Source: Ensifer sp. IC4062
GTDB lineage: Bacteria > Pseudomonadota > Alphaproteobacteria > Rhizobiales > Rhizobiaceae
Direction of reading: 5' to 3'
DNA length: 64,000 nt
Assembly: GCF_020193575.1 (NCBI RefSeq)
Contig: NZ_JADYVD010000017.1
Span: 62,001-126,000 of the forward strand
Shown here: positions 43,532-52,303 of the stretch, piece after piece
How positions within the stretch are numbered: the stretch's first letter is position 1
Layout of the letters: the number at the start of each line of letters is the position of its first letter
Made by a program: the position numbers and the translations under genes
Notes under the pieces: model-generated
Told to the model about the DNA's origin: nothing
What the model saw: the letters and a program-made list of their open reading frames with translations, nothing else
The model's database searches: none

Positions 43532-43643
43532 TGCCCCTCACCCTAGCCCTCTCCCCGGAGGCCGGGATAGGGAAGTAAGCCGCCGCCATGAGTCTCCTCG
43601 CCCGTTGCGGGGAAGAAGGTGGCCGGCAGGCCGGATGAGGGCA
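43532..43643. repeat. Rhizobial palindromic intergenic element
   Basis: It begins TGCCCCTCACCCTAGCC and ends GGATGAGGGCA, like the element at 36982-37120, with a divergent middle part. It fills the gap between two convergent gene ends. Confidence 0.65.
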
Positions 43644-43657
43644 GATAACGGCGATAC

Positions 43658-44602
43658 TCAGCTTCCGAGATGTCGCTCGCCGCGCTTCTTCGCGAGCGCG
43701 ATCTGCTTCTGCCGCTCACGATAGCGCTCGCGGTCCTCGTCGCTGCGGATCTCATGACAATGGATGCAGGAGACGCCTTCCTCGTGGAGGGGAGATAACA
43801 GGTCATCTGGAGTTAGGGGCTGGCGGCAGGCGTGGCAGAGCGTGTGCTCGCCCTCCGCGAGGCCGTGGGTTACGGAAACGCGCTCGTCGAAGACGAAGCA
43901 GGCGCCATCCCAGAGGCTCTGCTCCTCGGGGATCTCCTCCAGATATTTGAGAATGCCGCCCTTCAGGTGGTAGACCTCTTCGAAGCCCTGCTCCCTCATG
44001 AAGGCGGTCGCCTTCTCGCAGCGGATGCCGCCGGTGCAGTACATCGCGATCTTCGGCTTGTTGTGCAGGCCGGTGTTGTTGCGCACCCAATCCGGAAACT
44101 CGCGGAAGGTCTTGGTCTTCGGATCGACGGCGCCGCGGAAAAGGCCGATCGCCGTCTCGTAGTCGTTGCGCGTGTCCACCACCAGCGTATCCGGATCGGA
44201 GATCAACGCGTTCCAATCCTTCGGCTCCACGTAGGTTCCGACCACCTTGTTGGGGTCGATGTTTTCGACCCCCATGGTGACGATCTCCTTCTTCAGCCGC
44301 ACCTTCATGCGCAGGAAGGGCATCGCCGACGCGCGGCTTTCCTTGTGTTCAAGGCGGGTCAATTCCGGCTGGGCGCGCAGATAGTCGAGCACTGCGGCAA
44401 TGCCCTCGTCGGAGCCGGCAATCGTGCCGTTGATGCCCTCATGCGCGACGAGCAGCGTGCCCTTCACGCCATTCGCGTCACAGACCGCCTGCAACGGTTC
44501 GCGGACGTCAGCGAAGCGCGGGAAGGAAACGAAATGGTAAAGCGCTGCCACCAGAAACTGGCCTTGTGTCTCCGGGCGCGGGGTCGTGGATATGTCGGTC
44601 AT
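43658..44602 (-). CDS. trhO: tRNA uridine-34 hydroxylase (rhodanese-type)
   Basis: TrhO (YceA) makes 5-hydroxyuridine at the wobble position of certain tRNAs with oxygen. The 314-residue protein has the N-terminal acylphosphatase-like part with [12 protein letters not shown], then a rhodanese domain with DTRNDYE and the active cysteine in [16 protein letters not shown]. The C-terminal segment has two CxxC pairs (CHACRQPL and CIHCHE) that could bind metal. I start at the ATG at 44602 ([11 protein letters not shown]); a longer frame extends further upstream. Confidence 0.92.
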   Translation of the reverse strand: MTDISTTPRPETQGQFLVAALYHFVSFPRFADVREPLQAVCDANGVKGTLLVAHEGINGTIAGSDEGIAAVLDYLRAQPELTRLEHKESRASAMPFLRMKVRLKKEIVTMGVENIDPNKVVGTYVEPKDWNALISDPDTLVVDTRNDYETAIGLFRGAVDPKTKTFREFPDWVRNNTGLHNKPKIAMYCTGGIRCEKATAFMREQGFEEVYHLKGGILKYLEEIPEEQSLWDGACFVFDERVSVTHGLAEGEHTLCHACRQPLTPDDLLSPLHEEGVSCIHCHEIRSDEDRERYRERQKQIALAKKRGERHLGS

Positions 44603-44698
44603 GAGCTCGCCAATACAGGTTTCGGGCGTCAAGCGCAATTGCGGAGGTCCGCTCCAAATTGTTCCGGTGGCCGCGCGGAACAATGGTCTTCGGCGGCT

Positions 44699-45607
44699 CT
44701 ACGTCCCGGCTTTGCGCCAGAGCAGCGCAACGGTACGGCTTTCGCTTTTCGGCTCATCGCGAAAGACAGTGGCCGCCCGTTTCCGCGCCTCCGACCTCAG
44801 CGCCTCTTCCCGGGTGATGACCGCGGAAATGAGGTGCGCCTGGTTCTGGCTGCTGCCAGCGAGGCCCGGCTCCTCATTGATGAGCAATGTCAGCGTGGCG
44901 AGGTCGTTCAAATGTCCGAGCACGTCGACGAGTGCCTTGGCTTCCGCGCTCTTTGCCGCCATTGCCGACGGCCAGGCGGCCCGCATCAACGCCAGCTGCA
45001 GGCGGTAGTCCTGCGTTCGCTTACGCAATTCGTGGAAAAGCGCGGCGTCGGTGTCCGCTTCACAGGCGGCCTTCGCGCGCGCAGCGAGCTTCAGCGTGCG
45101 CCGCCAGCCCTTCTCCAGTCGGGCGACGGTTTTTCGTTTGCCGTCGTTGAAAGAAACCTCTGCGAGGGCGGCGATCGCCTGCCCACAGTTAGCAATCGTC
45201 GCGGCGATTTTTCCCTCTACATCCGTCTCGGTCTCAGCAATCCGGTCGCGGCGCTCCGCCAAAAGGGTGTAGACTTGGTCGAGGGCCGCGCCCTGTTCGT
45301 CGCTATTCGTCTGCCCACGCAGATAATTAATATTCTCGACGAGTGCCGCAGCGTCCCGAACGGTAGAGAGGTTTCGCCCTATGGCGCGTATGCGGGCGTT
45401 TTCCTGTTTCTGGAAGAGCGGCACATCGCAAGCAACCAGGCGGTAAAGCGAACGCAGGCGCTTGAAGTTCTTGCGGGCGTCGTGGATCGCTTCGTGAACG
45501 CCTTGCGGTCGCTGTTCGAGCACCGCGACCGCCCGCTCAATCTGCTCGGCCCCGACGGCCCGAAAGTCCTCGGTGAAGGGTCGGCCAGGATTGAACGCAT
45601 AACTCAT
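44699..45607 (-). CDS. CHAD domain protein
   Basis: The 302-residue helical protein has a CHAD domain: a histidine and arginine/lysine-rich bundle that binds polyphosphate. The start block VHEAIHDARKNFKRLRSLYRLV contains the conserved HDARK motif, and FHELRKRTQDYRLQLALMRAAWPSAM is its mirror copy in the second half. Its ATG overlaps the stop of the CYTH gene (ATGA). The pair suggests polyphosphate or triphosphate metabolism. Confidence 0.9.
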   Translation of the reverse strand: MSYAFNPGRPFTEDFRAVGAEQIERAVAVLEQRPQGVHEAIHDARKNFKRLRSLYRLVACDVPLFQKQENARIRAIGRNLSTVRDAAALVENINYLRGQTNSDEQGAALDQVYTLLAERRDRIAETETDVEGKIAATIANCGQAIAALAEVSFNDGKRKTVARLEKGWRRTLKLAARAKAACEADTDAALFHELRKRTQDYRLQLALMRAAWPSAMAAKSAEAKALVDVLGHLNDLATLTLLINEEPGLAGSSQNQAHLISAVITREEALRSEARKRAATVFRDEPKSESRTVALLWRKAGT

Positions 45608-46077
45608 GATTGCGCTTCCAGCAGCCCCTCTGTAGCAAGCGCCTGGTTGGAATAGCGGCGGTCTCCGGTAATCTCGCGACCCAGCCATTGCGGCAGCGCG
45701 GGCAGATCGGTTTCGCGCTTCATCTCGACCTCGGCCACGACGAGCCCTTCGAGCGCCCCTTCGTAGACGTCGACTTCCCAGGTAAAACCCCTGTGCGGCA
45801 CGCAATAACGCCGCTTCTCGATGACGATGCCGACCGCCTGGGTCAGTAGTTCGCGGGCGTCATCCATGGGCAGATCGTATTCGTATTCGTTGCGAACCAG
45901 TGCCGACTTGCCGATCTTGATGGTCAGCCGAGCCCATCTACTGCCGTGGATCCGCACGCGTACGGAGCGGTCATCCATGGTGACGATGTAGGCTTGCCGG
46001 AGCTTTATGCCCTTGTCCGCATGTTCTTTCCAACCGCTGGATGCGACCAGGAACTTGCGCTCTATCTCCTTCGCCAT
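45604..46077 (-). CDS. CYTH domain triphosphate tunnel enzyme
   Basis: The 157-residue protein is a triphosphate tunnel metalloenzyme with the EIERKFLV (ExExK) motif at residues 4-11. Basic and acidic tunnel residues follow (SVRVRIHG, LTIKIGK, RNEYEYDL, EKRRYCV, WEVDVYEG, VVAEVEM). Bacterial CYTH enzymes hydrolyse inorganic triphosphate or cleave related substrates. The ATG at 46077 is used because the motif begins directly there. It overlaps the CHAD gene. Confidence 0.9.
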   Translation of the reverse strand: MAKEIERKFLVASSGWKEHADKGIKLRQAYIVTMDDRSVRVRIHGSRWARLTIKIGKSALVRNEYEYDLPMDDARELLTQAVGIVIEKRRYCVPHRGFTWEVDVYEGALEGLVVAEVEMKRETDLPALPQWLGREITGDRRYSNQALATEGLLEAQS

Positions 46078-46281
46078 GGATTTCCCGCCCATATCGAGAG
46101 GTGGACCGCGGATAAATTATCGTTTTATTGCCAAGGCTCAAGCCATCTCTCTGTTGTCGATGACATTTTATTTTCCGCTACTATATGGGCGAGGTTGTGT
46201 TCACGACCTTCGGTCTCGACAAGGACGGCCGGGGGGAGTATGCGAAGCGCAGCATTCAATCGTTTTAAAAGGGTGACCGGC

Positions 46282-46920
46282 ATGAGCGCGAAAACCGACA
46301 AGCTTCTCTCCATCCTCAAGCTGCAACCGGTGGTTCCGGTATTGGTTGTCGATGATGCGGCAACCGCGGTGCCCTTGGCGCGGGCACTTGTCGCCGGCGG
46401 CCTGAAGGCGATCGAGATCACGCTGCGCACCCAGGCGGCGCTGGATGCGATCCGTGCGGTAGCGGCCGAGGTCGAGGGTGCCGTCGCCGGTGCCGGTACG
46501 ATTCTCAATGCCGCACAGTTCGAGCAGGCCGTTGAGGCAGGATCGCAGTTCATCGTCAGCCCCGGCGCGACCCAGGAGCTAATCGACGTTGCCAGCGATC
46601 ACGAAGTGCCGCTTTTGCCGGGCGCGGCGACGGCGAGCGAAGTCATGGGGCTGCGTGAGGAGGGCTATCAGGTGATGAAGTTCTTCCCGGCCGAGCAGGC
46701 CGGGGGTGCCGCCTATCTGAAGTCGCTTTCCTCCCCGCTCGCCGGCACTTTGTTCTGCCCGACCGGCGGCATCTCGCTTGACAACGCACGCGACTATCTT
46801 TCGCTGCCGAACGTCGTCTGCGTCGGCGGTTCCTGGGTGGCGCCTAAGGAACTGGTGGCGAAAGGCGATTGGGCGGGCATCACCGAGCTCGCCGCAGAAG
46901 CCTACGCCCTCAAGGGCTGA
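46282..46920 (+). CDS. eda: KDPG/KHG aldolase
   Basis: A 212-residue class I aldolase of the Entner-Doudoroff pathway, splitting 2-keto-3-deoxy-6-phosphogluconate into pyruvate and glyceraldehyde 3-phosphate. The catalytic base lies in EITLRT (E45) and the Schiff-base lysine in KFFPAE (K133). VSPGATQEL, GAATASEVM and FCPTGGIS line the phosphate site. The ATG at 46282 gives a normal length. A terminator follows closely. Confidence 0.94.
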   Translation: MSAKTDKLLSILKLQPVVPVLVVDDAATAVPLARALVAGGLKAIEITLRTQAALDAIRAVAAEVEGAVAGAGTILNAAQFEQAVEAGSQFIVSPGATQELIDVASDHEVPLLPGAATASEVMGLREEGYQVMKFFPAEQAGGAAYLKSLSSPLAGTLFCPTGGISLDNARDYLSLPNVVCVGGSWVAPKELVAKGDWAGITELAAEAYALKG

Positions 46921-46946
46921 TTTTGCGGGTCACCGAGGTTGCAACG

Positions 46947-46969
46947 GCCGGGCGCTTGCCCGGCTTTTT
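46947..46969 (+). terminator. Rho-independent terminator after eda
   Basis: GCCGGGC pairs with GCCCGGC across GCTT and is followed by TTTTT. It lies 26 bases after the eda stop. Confidence 0.88.
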
Positions 46970-47096
46970 CATCTTCAACGTCAATTTGTATTTTCCTCGC
47001 AACGTTCCTATGTCTCAATCCGCCGACAACGACGCGGGGGCGGGAGAGCGTTTTTTTTGCTTTGCCGTCGCGCGGTAACCGAAGAGGAGCGAAGCC

Positions 47097-47801
47097 ATGT
47101 TCGACGCGAAGAAGTTGCTGGATCAGTTCTTGGGTTCGCAGGTGCCGGGCGCCGGCGGCTCGGTGCGCGATCGCGCGGATCAAGTGACGAAGCTCGCCAA
47201 AGACAATCCGCTTGCCACAGGCGCGATTGCGGCGGTTCTTCTCGGAACGAAATCCGGCCGCAAGCTCGCTGGCAACGCGGCGGTGCTTGGCGGTCTCGCG
47301 GCGGTCGCCGGGCTTGGCTATCAAGCCTACAAGAATTATCAGGCCGGCAAGGCGCCGGCCGCCGAACCGGCTTCGCAGCCGACACCGGAGCTCCTGCCGC
47401 CGCCGTCCGACTCCGGCTTCACGGCACCGGGAGCCGTGAGCAACGATTTTGCCCTGATCCTGGTGCGTGCCATGATCGCCGCTTCGCGTGCCGACGGCCA
47501 TATCGACGAGACCGAGCGCGGCCACATCATGGACAAACTTTCGGTTTCCGGCCTCTCCGCCGACGCAGCAGCTTTCCTCGAGGCGGAGCTCGCCAATCCG
47601 GTCGATCTCGACGCGATCGTCGCTGCCGCCACGACGGAGGAGCAGCGCGTGGAGATCTACACCGCGTCGCGCCTCGCGATCGAGCCGGAGAGCCGGGCGG
47701 AACGCGGCTATCTCGATCTGCTCGCCGGCCGTCTCGGGCTTCCCGATGCGCTCGTCGATCACATCGAGGCGACAGTTTCGGGCGCTAAAGTCCCCGCCTG
47801 A
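47097..47801 (+). CDS. DUF533 / YebE-like protein
   Basis: The 234-residue protein has two parts. The N-terminal 90 residues are alanine/glycine-rich with hydrophobic stretches (TGAIAAVLLGTKSGRKLAGNAAVLGGLAAVAGLGYQAYKNYQ), which could associate with the membrane. The C-terminal part (about 112-230) is the TerB-like helical region of DUF533 proteins: LVRAMIAASRADGHIDETERGHIMDKL. Function unknown. GAGGAG is upstream of the ATG. Confidence 0.88.
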   Translation: MFDAKKLLDQFLGSQVPGAGGSVRDRADQVTKLAKDNPLATGAIAAVLLGTKSGRKLAGNAAVLGGLAAVAGLGYQAYKNYQAGKAPAAEPASQPTPELLPPPSDSGFTAPGAVSNDFALILVRAMIAASRADGHIDETERGHIMDKLSVSGLSADAAAFLEAELANPVDLDAIVAAATTEEQRVEIYTASRLAIEPESRAERGYLDLLAGRLGLPDALVDHIEATVSGAKVPA

Positions 47802-47829
47802 CGCGGCGGCGTGCAAACGGACAACACCG

Positions 47830-47847
47830 GGGAGCGCAATCGCTCCC
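47830..47847 (+). terminator. Hairpin after the DUF533 gene
   Basis: GGGAGCG pairs exactly with CGCTCCC across CAAT. No T-run follows, so its strength as a terminator is unclear. Confidence 0.4.
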
Positions 47848-47946
47848 TCCCATTCGTTCCGCTTCATGGGTCCATCACCAGTTTGAATTTGTAACGGCCA
47901 AGCGTCTGTCCTATTGCGAAGGCAAATGAAGACCCGGGAGCAATTG

Positions 47947-48633
47947 ATGCGTGATCTTGCCAATTGGAAGGGATGTCCGGCGCCGCAGCCGGTTCTTATC
48001 GAAGGGCGATACGTCAGGTTGGAGCCATATGATCGGGCGGCGCACCTCGAAGCGCTCTGGCACGACGCCTTCGGCGGCATGGCGATCAATCCGCTCCTTA
48101 AATATTTCACCCAGGACGATTTTTCCGGCATTGAAGATTTCGACGCCTGGCTTAGCTCGGTCCAGGAAAAGTCCGGTTGGATCACAGAGGTCTTTCGCGA
48201 AAAGGCGACCGGCAAGGTCGTCGGCATGGCAAATTACATGCGTGCGGACCCTGCTAATGGCGTCGTGGAAGTCGGCGGTGTGGCTCACGGGCCGGCCATG
48301 GCGCGCTCGCCGCTATCGACGGAGGCGCACTATCTGATGGCCAGGCATGTTTTCGAAGATCTGGGTTACCGCCGCTACGAATGGAAATGCCACAGCGAGA
48401 ATCAGGCGAGCCGCACCACGGCGGCGCGCCTCGGCTTCACGTTCGAAGGCATTTTCCGCCAGCATATGATTTCGAAGCACGCCAACCGCGATACCGCCTG
48501 GTTCTCGATCATTGACGGCGAATGGCCGCTCATAAAGGCCGCGCTCGAAGCCTGGCTGTCGCCTGAAAACTTCGACGGCGACGGCCGCCAGAAGCGGCGC
48601 CTCGAGGATATTCGCGCCGACCTAACTCTTTGA
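47947..48633 (+). CDS. GNAT family N-acetyltransferase
   Basis: A protein of the GNAT fold (acetyl-CoA transfer) resembling the RimJ/RimL-type. RYVRLEPYDRAAHLEALW near residue 20, VVGMANYMRADP, YEWKCHSENQASRTTAARLGFTFEG with the acetyl-CoA-binding helix, and the C-terminal WFSIIDGEWP fit. I prefer the ATG at 47947 because GGGAG is six bases upstream; an ATG at 47926 would add seven residues. The substrate is unknown. Confidence 0.88.
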   Translation: MRDLANWKGCPAPQPVLIEGRYVRLEPYDRAAHLEALWHDAFGGMAINPLLKYFTQDDFSGIEDFDAWLSSVQEKSGWITEVFREKATGKVVGMANYMRADPANGVVEVGGVAHGPAMARSPLSTEAHYLMARHVFEDLGYRRYEWKCHSENQASRTTAARLGFTFEGIFRQHMISKHANRDTAWFSIIDGEWPLIKAALEAWLSPENFDGDGRQKRRLEDIRADLTL

Positions 48634-48705
48634 ACTTACGCAATTCCGGACGGGAAAACCGTTACACCCTTTTTCTGGAATTGCCCTCGCGGCAAAGGAG
48701 CGAGC

Positions 48706-48921
48706 TTGAAACCGCCTGAGAAAAAGGAAAGATCCGCCACGATCGCGGCCGCGGTCATTCTTGCCGTCGTCGCCATCGGCTTCTTCGTGTTGCCGACGAT
48801 CATGCTTCGGCTGGGCGATATTTCGCCATGGCTCGCCGCTGCCTTTGGCGCACTCTTCGTCCTCGGCTTCTTCCTGATTTTCTGGCTGCGCGCCCGCCAT
48901 CAGCGCCGGCGCGGGGAGTAA
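48706..48921 (+). CDS. Small membrane protein
   Basis: This 71-residue protein has two membrane segments (about 12-30 and 42-62), joined by a short loop, with a basic end RARHQRRRGE. I do not recognise it. The start is a TTG at 48706 with AAAGGAG five bases upstream. Its stop is about 30 bases before the end of the NicO gene on the other strand. Confidence 0.65.
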   Translation: MKPPEKKERSATIAAAVILAVVAIGFFVLPTIMLRLGDISPWLAAAFGALFVLGFFLIFWLRARHQRRRGE

Positions 48922-48949
48922 AACACCTACTGCAAGCCTTAAGCTTGCT

Positions 48950-49975
48950 CTACCCCTGGAGCGCCGCGCCCAACAGCACAAGCCCAAGCACGAGCACCAT
49001 CGCGGCGCCGGCGATTTCGATGCCGTTGGAAATGCGCGCTGCGGCCGAACCGCTCGAGGCATAGCGGAGTGCCAAGCCCTTGGCGGTGACGGCCATGGTT
49101 GCGAGGATAGAGACGGTGATCGCCGTGCCGATCGACATGGCGAATACCGAGAGCACCCCACCAAGATAGAGCCCGTTCAAAAGCGCAAAGGAGAGCACGA
49201 TCAAGGCGCCGGAGCAGGGACGCAGGCCGACGGCGACGATAGCCGACCAGGCTTCGCTCAGCGCAAAACGATCACCCTTCAGCGTGGCCGGGTCCGGCGC
49301 ATGCGCATGGCCGCAGGTGGCGCAGACCTCGCCGTGAGCGTGCGCGTGATGATGGTGGTGGTGATCGCCATGGTGATCGTGTTGATGGTGGCCGTGCTCC
49401 GCCTGCGCGCTGGCTGAGGCAGGAGTGGGCCGCGCCAACGAACGCAGCTTGCGAAAGACCAGCCAGCCTCCGAAAGCCGCAATCAGCGCGTAGCTCGCGA
49501 TCTCAAGCGAGCGGGTGGCATCCGTCATGCTGATCGACGAGCCGCGCAACAGGAGATAGACGGCGCCGATGAGGAGGATTGCCACCACGCCCTGGAGGAT
49601 CGAGGATAGAAAGGAGAGAACGACTCCGCGGCGAAGTTCCGTCTCGTTGGCGATCATGTAGGAGGAAATGACCGCCTTGCCATGTCCGGGACCCGCTGCA
49701 TGGAAGACGCCATAGGCGAAAGAGAGGCCGATCAGTGACCAGAGCTGCCACGGATTGTCGCGCATGCCCTTGAGTGTGCCGGTGAGTAGCCGATAGAAGC
49801 TCTGCTGCTCCATGTTCACCCAGGCAAAGAAGCCTCGAAGGAAACCCGTCGTCTGGACCGACGGTTCGGCGGTTCCGATGCCGAGCGGCGACTGGGCCGC
49901 TGCTGCCGTCGCCGAAAGAAGCGCCAGCAAAAGCACGCCCGCCAGCGGTCCGCCAATCCTGCGTGCGTTCAGCAT
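48950..49975 (-). CDS. Nickel/cobalt exporter-type permease (NicO/RcnA family)
   Basis: A 341-residue membrane protein: signal-like segment at 1-27, then about six membrane segments. The motif FHAAGPGHGKAVISSYM near residue 91 and VGLRPCSGALIVLSFALLNGL near 255 are family hallmarks. A loop at about 190-225 is very rich in histidine (AEHGHHQHDHHGDHHHHHHAHAHG) and ends with CATCGHAH, fitting metal binding. It should move nickel or cobalt, direction unproven. Its ATG overlaps the end of the DUF1007 gene. Confidence 0.88.
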   Translation of the reverse strand: MLNARRIGGPLAGVLLLALLSATAAAAQSPLGIGTAEPSVQTTGFLRGFFAWVNMEQQSFYRLLTGTLKGMRDNPWQLWSLIGLSFAYGVFHAAGPGHGKAVISSYMIANETELRRGVVLSFLSSILQGVVAILLIGAVYLLLRGSSISMTDATRSLEIASYALIAAFGGWLVFRKLRSLARPTPASASAQAEHGHHQHDHHGDHHHHHHAHAHGEVCATCGHAHAPDPATLKGDRFALSEAWSAIVAVGLRPCSGALIVLSFALLNGLYLGGVLSVFAMSIGTAITVSILATMAVTAKGLALRYASSGSAAARISNGIEIAGAAMVLVLGLVLLGAALQG

Positions 49976-50613
49976 GTGACCTCGATCCTGGTTGCAAAGA
50001 GCTTCGACATGTCGGTGCCGGTAGGGTCGTTCCAGAACGCGTCGGTCAGCGTGTCCTTGTTTTCGGCGAGCACTTCGTCAGGATCCGGCCTGACTACCTT
50101 ATGCTCGCAGGCCTCGATCTTCTCGCCGACGACCGAGAGGTCGTCGTCAGTCGGGAAGTCCATCGCCGTGTACATGGTCGGGTCGTAGACGCCGAACGAG
50201 AGCTTGCCCTTGAGCGGCATCGCTTCTGCCGGCCTCACCGCGAAGATCATCAGGAGCTGGTTGTCCTTGTAGTCGACGTTGATGCTGTCGGGCCTCGACA
50301 CCTTTATCGATTTCCCGTTGTCGAAAATCGTCGTGTAATAATTGTATTCCGAAAGGGACTCGAGAACTGTCTGGCCCACCTCCTCGAGCTCGTCCGGGTC
50401 GAGGGTCGCGTTGGAGTTCTTGTCGAAGTCGAGCACGACGCTTGCGGAGAAGAGCTCGTCGAAGCGCCAGACATTGCGCAATTCGCTGATCTCGCCCTTG
50501 TCGTCGGAAACGATCTCCAGCCGCGCTTCTGCGAAAATGTGCGGATGTGCGACAGCCAGGGCGGGCGTGATCAGCGTGGCAAGGCCGGCCATGGCGAGGC
50601 ATTTTGTTTTCAT
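49969..50613 (-). CDS. DUF1007 family periplasmic protein
   Basis: The 214-residue protein has a Sec signal (about 1-22, MAGLATLITPALAVAHPHIF) and belongs to DUF1007, often encoded beside NicO-type permeases. HPHIFAEARLEIV directly after the cleavage site places histidines at the mature N terminus, which could bind metal. It overlaps the permease gene by seven bases. The likely role is as an accessory to nickel/cobalt transport. Confidence 0.88.
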   Translation of the reverse strand: MKTKCLAMAGLATLITPALAVAHPHIFAEARLEIVSDDKGEISELRNVWRFDELFSASVVLDFDKNSNATLDPDELEEVGQTVLESLSEYNYYTTIFDNGKSIKVSRPDSINVDYKDNQLLMIFAVRPAEAMPLKGKLSFGVYDPTMYTAMDFPTDDDLSVVGEKIEACEHKVVRPDPDEVLAENKDTLTDAFWNDPTGTDMSKLFATRIEVTC

Positions 50614-50715
50614 GGGAGTGGAAATCCTTTTCGGCCTGGGCCGCGTATCGCCTTCGAATGTACTGCAAATGGGACGGAATTGGGACTTGGTGGCGCGGCG
50701 CCATCGCCGGTGCAA

Positions 50716-51606
50716 TCACCGCGAGCGAAACCAGCCGTGCAGGAAGTCGACGAAAGTGCGCACCTTGGCCGGCAGATAGCGCCGATGCGGATAGATCGCG
50801 TAGATGCCGCGGTCCTTGGGCAGGAAGTCATCGAACAACGTCACCAGCTCGCCGGACAGGATTTTCGGCCGGGCGATGAAGTCCGGCACCGGGGCCACCC
50901 CGAGACCGGTCACCGCGGCGCGCGCGGAGGCAAGCGGACTGTTGACTTCGATCGGTCCTCCCACCGGCACCGTGAAGGGGGAACCGTCCGGCTCGACGAA
51001 GCGCCAGTTCGAATAAGAACGGCCATTCGTGTCGAGAATGCAGGAGATTTTCGAAAGCTCGCTCGGATGGTTGAGCGGGCCGACCTTTTCCACGAAATCC
51101 GGCGAGGCGCAGAGCAGCACCTGGAAGTCATCGAGCTTGCGCGCGATCAACGTCGAATCCTCGAGCCGCGTGATGCGGATCGCCACGTCGAAACCTTCCT
51201 CCACCAAATCGATGAAGCGGTCGTCCGAGACGATTTCAAGCGACAACTCGGGATGCTGCTTGCCGAAGTCGATCAGCGACTGGCCAATATCCGCATCCAC
51301 GAATGTCCTGGGCACGGTGATGCGTAGCCGGCCGCGCAGGTCGGAATTGTTGGCGCGCACGAGATCGGCGAGGTTGTCGATCTCCTTCAGGATCTCGGAG
51401 GCGGTGCGATAGTAGGTGTGGCCGGCCTCGGTCAGCGAGAACTGCCGCGTCGTGCGGTTGAGCAGGAGTGCGCCGAGCTCATCTTCCAGTTCACGCACAT
51501 ATTTCGACAGGAGCGCCTTGGATTTTCCGACGCGCCGGGCGGCAGCGGAAAAGCCTTCCGCGTCCACGACGTCGATGAAGGCACGGATACGGGTCAAGGT
51601 GTCCAT
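50716..51606 (-). CDS. LysR family regulator
   Basis: The 296-residue protein starts with the LysR helix-turn-helix (about 1-60: IRAFIDVVDAEGFSAAARRVGKSKALLSKYVRELEDELGALLLNRTTRQFSLTEAG) and has the periplasmic-type effector domain. It lies 102 bases before the DUF1007-NicO genes in the same direction and faces the decarboxylase across a 700-bp gap. Its target cannot be fixed; it may govern either neighbour. Confidence 0.92.
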   Translation of the reverse strand: MDTLTRIRAFIDVVDAEGFSAAARRVGKSKALLSKYVRELEDELGALLLNRTTRQFSLTEAGHTYYRTASEILKEIDNLADLVRANNSDLRGRLRITVPRTFVDADIGQSLIDFGKQHPELSLEIVSDDRFIDLVEEGFDVAIRITRLEDSTLIARKLDDFQVLLCASPDFVEKVGPLNHPSELSKISCILDTNGRSYSNWRFVEPDGSPFTVPVGGPIEVNSPLASARAAVTGLGVAPVPDFIARPKILSGELVTLFDDFLPKDRGIYAIYPHRRYLPAKVRTFVDFLHGWFRSR

Positions 51607-51949
51607 GGCTGACTTTCTTTCGTCTGTTCGCCGAGCTGATTCGGCCGCAATCTTCCGCGTGTCGAAGGATCATGAATAACGCCGCGCCGCTTGCGCTCGA
51701 TCCGATGCGCGCTTCTCAGCGCGCTCGTCTCGCGCTCTCGGGGTAAACCCCTTCGATTTCAAAGACTTGGCGCATTCTCCCCAGCAGGCTCGATTGTTCA
51801 GTGAATGTGAACACCGACAATGTCGGCGGCTTCGGAAAAAATTCAACAGCGGAACGCAAAAAACTCTTGATTACGACAAGGTTTTTTCTTACCTACCCCC
51901 TTGCCCAAAGTCGCACGTGCCTGTGGGTGTCCGCCGACCCTCGATTAGG
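51607..51949. other. Gene-free region between the LysR gene and the decarboxylase leader
   Basis: The stretch has GC-rich short repeats such as GCGCGCTTCTCAGCGCGC near 51710, and an A/T-rich piece near 51835-51900 that may hold promoters for the LysR gene and the leader RNA. No protein gene is supported. Confidence 0.35.
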
Positions 51950-52290
51950 TGAGGTTATCGGTAAGGTACCTGGAACTAACCCCTCCAGTCGCTATTCCGG
52001 CCAACCGGGAAATGCGAGGACATCTTGAAGCAACGACGGTGCGGGCCTTTCTGGTGTCTGCCGGCTTTCCAACAGCCGGGGTTACTGAAGAGGCACACCT
52101 TCATTGCCGGAAGTGCGGTTGGGATATTCCCTCCAATCCATGGCAGACAAAGTCGAATCTTAGCCTTTGCGGGCTTCGATTCATCGTTCGCGCATCCGGC
52201 GCATGCATGGTCCCGGGGTCTCCACCGGCTGGTTCCAGTGCAAGCGTACGTATGCCCTTTGTCCTCCACACTTGTGGAGTCTAATGGATC
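51950..52290 (+). ncRNA. Long leader RNA before the decarboxylase, speF-type candidate
   Basis: About 350 bases of GC-rich non-coding sequence precede the decarboxylase, with several inverted repeats. The last hairpin, CTCCACA/TGTGGAG at 52264-52279, ends just upstream of the GGGG ribosome site. The speF RNA motif is known upstream of ornithine decarboxylase genes in alphaproteobacteria, so position supports the call. I have not matched the consensus base by base, so treat the limits as approximate. Confidence 0.5.
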
Positions 52291-52303
52291 GGGGAATATG
52301 GCT

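Noticed and set aside
43832-45655. 607-codon open frame opposite trhO and the CHAD gene
   Set aside because: Shadow of two clear genes; no domain is visible.
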